Shown: in pieces, positions 33,781-39,329 of the stretch | How the letters are laid out: each line of letters begins with the position of its first letter | Position numbering within the stretch: position 1 is the first letter of the stretch | Assembly (NCBI GenBank): GCA_022766165.1 | Contig: QYLO01000029.1 | Span: 1 to 39,329, forward strand | DNA from: Candidatus Electrothrix gigas | Lineage (GTDB): Bacteria > Desulfobacterota > Desulfobulbia > Desulfobulbales > Desulfobulbaceae | Direction: 5' to 3' | DNA: 39,329 bases | Program-made: the position numbers and the translations under genes | The notes under the pieces: model-generated | What the model was told of the DNA's origin: nothing | The model's database searches: none | The model's input: the letters and a program-made list of their open reading frames with translations, nothing else

Positions 33781-34656
33781 TTATAATCCGCGCAACCCTT
33801 CTGGCTTCAGGGACATTTCCCCGGCAAGGGCTTGATCAATCGTGGCAAGAAAGGCATCTCGATCCCTGGGCAGGCGACCGTTCAGAGTGAAATAATTGGA
33901 CGCATGATTGGCTTGAAACTGACAACGAAAATCTTCTAGGACTGCCAGCAACGCACGAAGCTCCTCAAATAATCCTACTCGATCCGGTAGCTGAAAAGAA
34001 CCTTCGGCTGCGGCCTTGCCCAGTTCTGTGTTTTCCAGCAGCATCAGGGTCAGCACCGCAATCTGGCTGGGACGCATCTTGCTCAGGACTGCGGCAGTAT
34101 CTTCTGCATGTTGTTGAGAAAATTTACGTCCGCCAATACCAAGTAGGCAGGTCACAGAGAGAAAGATGCCAGCCTCCCGAACCCTACGACCCGCTGTAAT
34201 CATCTCATCTGCTGTTGTCCCTTTCCTGATCGCCTTCAAGATCGGATCATGCCCGCTTTCCAGACCCATATAGATACGGCCCACACCAGCTTTTTTCAGC
34301 TCAGTAAATTCTTGAGCAGAACGCTTGAGGATGTCCCGGCAGTTGGCATACAGGCTGATGCGACGCACCCACGGCAGTTTTGTCCGTATCTGTTGGCAAA
34401 GTGCGAGCAATCGCTGCTGAGGGATGATCAGGGCATCACCGTCAGCAAGGAAGACCGTTTTTTGCCTGCGACAATACTGGGCTGCAAAGGCAATGTCCTC
34501 CGCAATGATCTGGTCATCCTTGATCTGAAATTGCTGTTCAGGCGCACGATAAGCCCCACAAAAGGTGCAACGGTTATGCGAGCAGCCCACAGTGACCTGA
34601 AGGATGATGGCATTTGCCTCACTGGGAGGTCGGATGATGTTGCCTTGGTAATGCAA
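33781..34656 (-). CDS. Radical SAM protein with C-x4-C-x2-C cluster motif
   Basis: 291 residues from TTG at 34656; no ATG lies between it and the previous in-frame stop, and the HYQGNIIRPPSEANAIILQ start matches the family, so TTG is accepted. The cluster motif is Cys25-x4-Cys30-x2-Cys33 (GCSHNRCTFCG), one residue longer than the classic C-x3-C-x2-C, and characteristic of this radical SAM family. VFLADGDALIIP and GRIYMGLESGHDPIL are further conserved stretches. The biochemical role of this family is not known to me. Located between rlmN and the NACHT gene, on the same strand as both. Confidence 0.8.
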   Translation of the reverse strand: MHYQGNIIRPPSEANAIILQVTVGCSHNRCTFCGAYRAPEQQFQIKDDQIIAEDIAFAAQYCRRQKTVFLADGDALIIPQQRLLALCQQIRTKLPWVRRISLYANCRDILKRSAQEFTELKKAGVGRIYMGLESGHDPILKAIRKGTTADEMITAGRRVREAGIFLSVTCLLGIGGRKFSQQHAEDTAAVLSKMRPSQIAVLTLMLLENTELGKAAAEGSFQLPDRVGLFEELRALLAVLEDFRCQFQANHASNYFTLNGRLPRDRDAFLATIDQALAGEMSLKPEGLRGL

Positions 34657-34784
34657 AAGTGTTCTCTGGGGTTCTCAGGTATCTGGTGTTTTGGCACTGA
34701 CTGATTGTTGCGGCCCAATGTACAAGGATACGTTGGTGGTGTCAAAGTAAATGGCTTACCTCAAATACAAACAACTCTTCTCAT

Positions 34785-36869
34785 CTAACTTCCGGTCTTT
34801 TCCTTCTGATCAAACCGGGTGGATTGCTGCTTTGCCAGATAGTCCCGGAGCTGCTTATGGAGGAAATGGTAGCTGCCGCCCACCCGCTGGAAGACCTTGC
34901 GTTGGTGCATGGTGTTCAGCCAGGGGATGAGGCGCAGGGGGAGTTGGCCTTCTTCCCAAAGGCAGAAACGCAGCAGGCAACGCTGAAGTATTTCATTGAT
35001 GCTGAGGAACAAAAAACTACTGACTGCTGTTCCAAGCAAGACCGAATACAGGAAATTTGCCTCTAAGAAATGGTCAACATCAAGCCCTGCTTGTTTTGCT
35101 GCCAACATAACCAAACTAAAGATTATCATGCTTATGAATGTCAAAACGGGGAAAAGTAACAGACTGCTGCGCAGGATGTCACTCAGTAGTTCTTTGAGAT
35201 GAATGCTCTTGCCAACTTGGCTATTAATTGATTTTAATCCTTTAAGTAGCCCGTCAAATAATGCTGCAAACAATCCAACAGCTAACATAACAGCCAGCAT
35301 TTGCCTCAGTTCTCGGTTTTCTGTCCGAAATAGTGCAAATAGCAGTACACCGAGACAGGTGAGCGGCATCACAATAAGCAGATAACGAGTCAGACAACGA
35401 ATCAGCTTTGCATTCAAGGTTATCAAGGTTGTTTTCATGAAGAACAGCAAGAAAAACAGGCCGACTTCCAGTCCCAGCAATATCCCATCTGACGCATTAC
35501 GTACCGGCCCTTTGAACAGCCATCCTGTTAATCCAAAGAACAAACCGTAAACTATTACATAGAGCGACCCGATCGGCCAGTACCGCTTCAGCATACTCGG
35601 CTGCAACTCATCAATCTGCAAGGCCACCTTATCTTCTGCCTGCATCCATTTCGCCAGGCAATGCAGCCAGTGCAAGGACGGGGCCTGCGCATATTTCCTG
35701 TCATGCTCATCCGGCTCTTGGTTCGGCAACGGCGTCCTCGGGGCCAGACAGTCATTGAGATACAGCCGCCAAAGCAGGTCTTCCCAGCTTTCACCCTGCC
35801 GCCTCTTGAACCCTTTGCGCAATTTCTCAGCCACGCCGATCATGATACCGAGGAACAAAGGGCGTCGGGCCAGCTCAAGCAGGGACTGGGGCTGCTCTTG
35901 CTCCTGTCCGTCCTCCACAGGAGAAGGGGTAGCCTCATTTTCAGACTGCTCAAGCATGAGCCACAGCTCATCCAGTCCCTGCCGCAGGAGATGCCCCTTG
36001 AGTCTGGGCCGGGAGATGTCCTGGAGAATCACCGCATTTTTCAGGGCCAGTCGCACACCCGAGTTTTCCTGTAACTGTCCGTACTCCCTGACCCGACAGC
36101 AGACCACCTGGGGCCGATCAATGGGCAGGGCATTGAAGAGCCGGACAAAATCCCCCTGCTTTTCCGCTGCCAGCTCATCCAGCCCGTCGAACAGAGGCAG
36201 GACATCCCGCTCCTCAAGCATCTGACGGGCGATGTCTTCCTTGATGTCGTACTTGCGATTCAACTGCCAGGCCATCCAGGGCAGCAGTTCCCGACGTTCC
36301 CGACCATCCCATTCCGAGCACTCAAAGATTATCGGCAGCGGTTTCCTTATATCTCCACTCGCCTGTTCCAGCAGGAGTTCAACCAGGGCAAGCAGGCAGA
36401 CAGTCTTGCCGCTACCCGGTTTTCCCAGAATCGCCAGCCGTTGCCCCACGTCCTGGTGCTGAAAAAGCTCCGTAATGGGCTGATCCGTGGTTTCGATTAC
36501 CTTCCCGTCCCGCTCCAGGGTGTAGTCAATCGTATTCTGTCGGCTGTAGGGCCGATCAACAGCATCCGGGGACAGCTTTTTTCCTAGGTCCAGCGTGTTC
36601 TGCCCAAGGAGAAAGGACTCGCGACGATCCTTTAAGTCGGTCTTCAACCGTTCGAGCAGCTTGTCTTGGTTCCTGGAGAACCAGTCATCTGTCTTCTGTG
36701 CGTCAGAGGAGGTTTTCTTTTTGAAAAATCTGGCAAGAAGCCATAACGATCCGGCACCAGCAAGACCGAGGAACACTGAAACCACATAGGTTCCCAAGCC
36801 GCTCCAAGCCACATCGGGTTTATCCATTGCCGCACGTAACCCGGTGATAATCTCGTTCAGCAAGTCCAT
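34785..36869 (-). CDS. NACHT-family NTPase with N- and C-terminal membrane segments
   Basis: 694 residues. A hydrophobic helix near residues 25-47 anchors the N-terminus. The NACHT (STAND) module carries Walker A GKPGSGKT (149-156), a hhhhDGLDE Walker B (LPLFDGLDEL, about 224-233), and VVCCRVREYGQL as a sensor-type Arg segment. A helical region follows, including LELARRPLFLGIMIGVAEKL. From about residue 430 to 635 there are about six transmembrane segments, and the protein closes with a winged-helix-like tail (GGSYHFLHKQLRDYLAKQQ). Many NACHT/STAND proteins sense infection in bacteria; membrane-embedded ones of this shape occur in cyanobacteria and multicellular or filamentous bacteria. No separate effector is evident. 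Good GGGAG start. Confidence 0.85.
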   Translation of the reverse strand: MDLLNEIITGLRAAMDKPDVAWSGLGTYVVSVFLGLAGAGSLWLLARFFKKKTSSDAQKTDDWFSRNQDKLLERLKTDLKDRRESFLLGQNTLDLGKKLSPDAVDRPYSRQNTIDYTLERDGKVIETTDQPITELFQHQDVGQRLAILGKPGSGKTVCLLALVELLLEQASGDIRKPLPIIFECSEWDGRERRELLPWMAWQLNRKYDIKEDIARQMLEERDVLPLFDGLDELAAEKQGDFVRLFNALPIDRPQVVCCRVREYGQLQENSGVRLALKNAVILQDISRPRLKGHLLRQGLDELWLMLEQSENEATPSPVEDGQEQEQPQSLLELARRPLFLGIMIGVAEKLRKGFKRRQGESWEDLLWRLYLNDCLAPRTPLPNQEPDEHDRKYAQAPSLHWLHCLAKWMQAEDKVALQIDELQPSMLKRYWPIGSLYVIVYGLFFGLTGWLFKGPVRNASDGILLGLEVGLFFLLFFMKTTLITLNAKLIRCLTRYLLIVMPLTCLGVLLFALFRTENRELRQMLAVMLAVGLFAALFDGLLKGLKSINSQVGKSIHLKELLSDILRSSLLLFPVLTFISMIIFSLVMLAAKQAGLDVDHFLEANFLYSVLLGTAVSSFLFLSINEILQRCLLRFCLWEEGQLPLRLIPWLNTMHQRKVFQRVGGSYHFLHKQLRDYLAKQQSTRFDQKEKTGS

Positions 36870-37094
36870 GCTATTTTTCTCCCAGCAAGCGAATAAATAA
36901 AGATAGCTGTTTTAAAAAGTCACTTTTCATCACGTTAATACCATGTATAGACAATTGTTCCAAGTATTCTCCAAGTATTTGGGACTCAAGCACAGCACCT
37001 TATCACAAAATACACCTTGTCCCTGAGACGAATAAGCCCTATGATCATCTCATAAACTGAGACGAAAAGCCAAGAGGAACGGGACGAGGATGAT

Positions 37095-38240
37095 ATGACA
37101 AAAAAATATATATGGCAACATACTGCGTGGCCCAACCTCCAATGGGACGAACAGGCCCTTACCTCCCTTATCACCCAATGCAGAAAAAAACAGCATTTCC
37201 TCCTTGGAGCGGTCTCCGTACTGGGCTTTGACTTACGGCTTCAGGCTCAGGGAATTATCCTGGAAAAAGAAGTACTGGAAACCTCAGCCATTGAGGGAGA
37301 ACAGCTTGATCCAGAAGGCGTTCGTTCTTCCGTGGCGAACAAGCTGGGACTAGCAACAGCAGGCTTACGTCCGGCAGATCGCAAAACCAATGCAACCGTG
37401 GAGGTCCTGCTGGATGCGGCCAGGCATTACAACAGCCCTCTTTCTCAAGAACGTCTCAAGCGATGGCATGCAGCCCTGTTCCCGGATGGATACTCTGGTT
37501 TCCATCGCATCGTCACCGGCAGTTGGCGACAGCAGGAAATGGAGATTGTTTCCGGGCCAGAAGGACGACAGCAGGTTCATTACAAGGCCCCACCGCCAGA
37601 GTCGATGGAACAGGAAATGTCCTCCTTCCTCCACTGGCTCAACGGGTCACTGAACAGGTCAGCTTCCTCAAATCTTGACGGACTTATCCGGGCCGGACTT
37701 GCCCATTACCGCTTTGTGGCTATTCATCCCTTTGATGACGGCAATGGCAGGATCGCCAGAGCAATAACCGATATGGCCTTGGCCCAGGACGAGAACAATG
37801 CAACCCGCTGCTATACCCTCTCAAACCGGATTATGGAGAATCGGGATGCCTATTATACAGTCCTTGAGCAATGCTCCAACGGAACAGGTGATGTCACACC
37901 TTGGCTGGAGTGGTTTTTCCAAAGCTTTGCAGAAGCAGTGACCAGCTCCCAGGAACTGATCAATCGTGTCCTTGTGAAAGCAGGATTCTGGCAAGAATTT
38001 GCAGGAACAGCACTGAATGCTCGTCAGACAAAAGTAATCAACACCCTATTGGATACAGGCAAGGGGAACTTTCAAGGATACTTGGCAGCGAGAAAATATC
38101 GCTCCTTAGCCAAGACAAGTAAGGCCAGCACCTCCCGTGATTTGGAGGATTTGATCAACAAGGGCATTCTCAAACAGCTACAAGGAGGCGGGAGAAACAC
38201 AAGATACGATCTCAACTGGGATCGCTTTGAGCGGAAGTAA
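37095..38240 (+). CDS. Fic family protein (DUF4172 / adenylyltransferase, autoinhibited)
   Basis: 381 residues with GAGGAT before the ATG. An N-terminal DUF4172-like domain (YIWQHTAWPNLQWDEQALTSLITQCR) contains a class II inhibitory helix motif, TSAIEG (63-68, pattern (S/T)xxxE(G/N)). The Fic core (about 100-260) carries the complete catalytic loop HPFDDGNGR at 211-219, so it should be active as a nucleotidyl transferase (typically AMPylation) once relieved of inhibition. The C-terminal 80 residues look like a winged helix (KTSKASTSRDLEDLINKGILKQLQGGGRNTRYDL). Divergent from the NACHT gene across 225 bases, in which I see nothing clear beyond likely promoters. Confidence 0.93.
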   Translation: MTKKYIWQHTAWPNLQWDEQALTSLITQCRKKQHFLLGAVSVLGFDLRLQAQGIILEKEVLETSAIEGEQLDPEGVRSSVANKLGLATAGLRPADRKTNATVEVLLDAARHYNSPLSQERLKRWHAALFPDGYSGFHRIVTGSWRQQEMEIVSGPEGRQQVHYKAPPPESMEQEMSSFLHWLNGSLNRSASSNLDGLIRAGLAHYRFVAIHPFDDGNGRIARAITDMALAQDENNATRCYTLSNRIMENRDAYYTVLEQCSNGTGDVTPWLEWFFQSFAEAVTSSQELINRVLVKAGFWQEFAGTALNARQTKVINTLLDTGKGNFQGYLAARKYRSLAKTSKASTSRDLEDLINKGILKQLQGGGRNTRYDLNWDRFERK

Positions 38241-38276
38241 GCAGGGACGAAAAGGCGAGCCAGAATCAATCCCTGC
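38241..38276. terminator. Inverted repeat between convergent Fic and FKBP genes
   Basis: GCAGGGA (38241-38247) and TCCCTGC (38270-38276) are perfect complements with a 22-base loop in the gap between two converging genes. No T-tract follows on either strand, so termination is uncertain. Confidence 0.35.
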
Positions 38277-38286
38277 CCAGTACGAT

Positions 38287-38715
38287 TTAAGCGATTTCAA
38301 CCAACTCCAGGTCAAAGGTCAGATCCTTGCCTGCCAGGGGCGGATTGGCATCCAGCTGGATATGCTCGTCAGTCACCTCGATGATTTCCACTACAATGGG
38401 CTGATTATCTGGGCCAGCAAGCTGCAAACGCTGCCCAACCTCTGGAGTGATATCCGCAGGCACCTGATCACGGGGTGCGTTGATCACCATCTCTTCGTTG
38501 CGCTGACCATAAGCCTTGTCCGCAGGAATCGTCACTGTTTTCTTTTCACCAGGCTCCATGCCAGTGACAGCCTCATCAAAGCCAGCAATCACCTGACCAC
38601 CGCCCAGGGTAAACTCCAAGGGGTCAACACCCACTGAGGAATCAAACTGGGTCCCGTCCTCCAAGGTACCAGTGTAGTGAACTTTGACGCTGTCTCCTGA
38701 TTTTGCTCCAGTCAT
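38287..38715 (-). CDS. FKBP-type peptidyl-prolyl isomerase, SlyD-like
   Basis: 142 residues with AAGGAG before ATG. SlyD-like architecture: an FKBP half (DSVKVHYTGTLEDGTQFDSSVGVDPLEFTLGGGQVIAGFDEAVTGMEPGEKKTVTI) with the insert-in-flap chaperone domain (about 70-125: NEEMVINAPRDQVPADITPEVGQRLQL), then the closing FKBP strand HIQLDANPPLAGKDLTFDLELVEI. The His/Cys-rich C-terminal tail of E. coli SlyD is absent, so nickel-storage is not expected. No signal peptide: a cytoplasmic foldase, in contrast to the secreted cyclophilin-FKBP protein at 9744. Confidence 0.92.
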   Translation of the reverse strand: MTGAKSGDSVKVHYTGTLEDGTQFDSSVGVDPLEFTLGGGQVIAGFDEAVTGMEPGEKKTVTIPADKAYGQRNEEMVINAPRDQVPADITPEVGQRLQLAGPDNQPIVVEIIEVTDEHIQLDANPPLAGKDLTFDLELVEIA

Positions 38716-38952
38716 AAATGCTCCTTAGCCCTGTACAGGACTGGGGGAAATGAATAATCAGAACCGGCTAATATGCCACCAATCCTGTTGAATATATCCT
38801 TTCGATGGTATTGTACATTCAGGCCCCTGTCAACCTTTGCCGTCCTGTTTACCGGTTTTCTTGTTCTGGGGTATCTACGGGCAGCTTGACAAACGCACAG
38901 CCTTACCAGTATGCTGTTGCTTTCCCTGTTCTACATAAAGGAGACCACTACC

Positions 38953-39328
38953 ATGAAACACCTGCTCATCTTCCTTCTCATCCTGCTGCCAACCACGGTT
39001 ACCCTGGCAGGCGAACCACCCACTGCGCCCATGCTGCGCCTGGAAACCGGCTTTCATACCGCTCAGATGAGGAGGATTGCCACAGATGCCCAAGGCCGTT
39101 GGCTGGCCACTGCCTCAGATGACAAGACCCTGCGCCTCTGGGATATCCAAGACAGGAAGCAGCCTGCCCTGGTCCGCACCCTTCGACTGCCTTCCGGTCC
39201 AGGCAATGGCAGCAAGCTGCCCTACAGCGCCACTGGTTGCTGCTGCTCCGTACTCCTGATGCGGCGTAACCCCGAGATGACGCATGGGAAAGATATCAGT
39301 CTTCATACGGGGAATAATGCCCACCACC
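38953..39328 (+). CDS. Secreted WD40-repeat protein (partial, runs off the window)
   Basis: ATG 38953 after AGGAG, with a signal peptide (residues 1-19, MKHLLIFLLILLPTTVTLA, cleaved after Ala). A WD40 repeat follows: FHTAQMRRIATDAQGRWLATASDDKTLRLWD. After RTLRLPSGPGNG the translation becomes unlike a WD40 protein (Cys-rich, then MRRNPEMTHGK); in relatives I would expect KLY-(A/S)-x-A-x-SPDGR here. A frameshift, assembly join or insertion within the last roughly 100 bases is possible, or the gene is simply divergent. The true end lies beyond 39329. Confidence 0.7.
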   Translation, partial: MKHLLIFLLILLPTTVTLAGEPPTAPMLRLETGFHTAQMRRIATDAQGRWLATASDDKTLRLWDIQDRKQPALVRTLRLPSGPGNGSKLPYSATGCCCSVLLMRRNPEMTHGKDISLHTGNNAHH

Positions 39329-39329
39329 G

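Overview
The window looks like a chromosomal segment of an anaerobic or microaerophilic Gram-negative bacterium, most likely a deltaproteobacterium of the Desulfobulbales type (sulfate reducers and cable bacteria). This is inferred from gene content: a four-subunit 2-oxoacid:ferredoxin oxidoreductase, a CooC nickel ATPase, a cobalamin-ring methyltransferase, Kdo transferase (hence LPS), TrmFO, type III pantothenate kinase and several radical SAM/Fe-S proteins. No rRNA, tRNA or CRISPR array was recognised.

Layout. 1-11.4 kb: the tail of an unknown gene and an HU-like/DUF4469 protein, then a minus-strand block (carB, carA, an Fe-S flavoprotein, two membrane proteins, waaA), then plus-strand genes for a secreted cyclophilin-FKBP fusion and a universal stress protein. 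11.4-20.1 kb: trmFO, coaX, a small membrane protein behind a good promoter with a Fur-box-like operator, cooC, a Bax-inhibitor-1 family protein, and a tight minus-strand operon ktrB-ktrA-aroK-ubiX-cbiH.

20.1-23.6 kb is the accessory part: a degenerate 21-bp tandem repeat, a conserved unknown gene, then three co-directional genes (HNH nuclease, an unknown protein, a minimal nucleotidyltransferase). The last ends inside a sequence with all the hallmarks of an integron attC site. A truncated PD-(D/E)XK (Rpn/PDDEXK_2) transposase-family gene and about 430 bases of apparently gene-free DNA follow. This attC-bounded three-gene unit is the best candidate here for an undescribed, possibly anti-phage, system.

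23.6-32.6 kb: typA; a tiny membrane ORF with an in-frame TGA in a Cys-x-x-TGA context followed by a bacterial SECIS-like hairpin; a DUF6869 protein; korDABC; and a three-gene unit (zinc-ribbon/HAMP membrane protein, PhnD-like binding protein, unknown protein). 32.6-39.3 kb: rlmN and a radical SAM gene separated by a REP-like palindrome pair, a NACHT NTPase with membrane segments divergent from a Fic protein, a SlyD-like FKBP, and the start of a secreted WD40 protein that runs off the window.

All calls come from reading the sequence and translations; no database search was run. Starts were revised where a ribosome binding site, family length or neighbouring gene argued for it.
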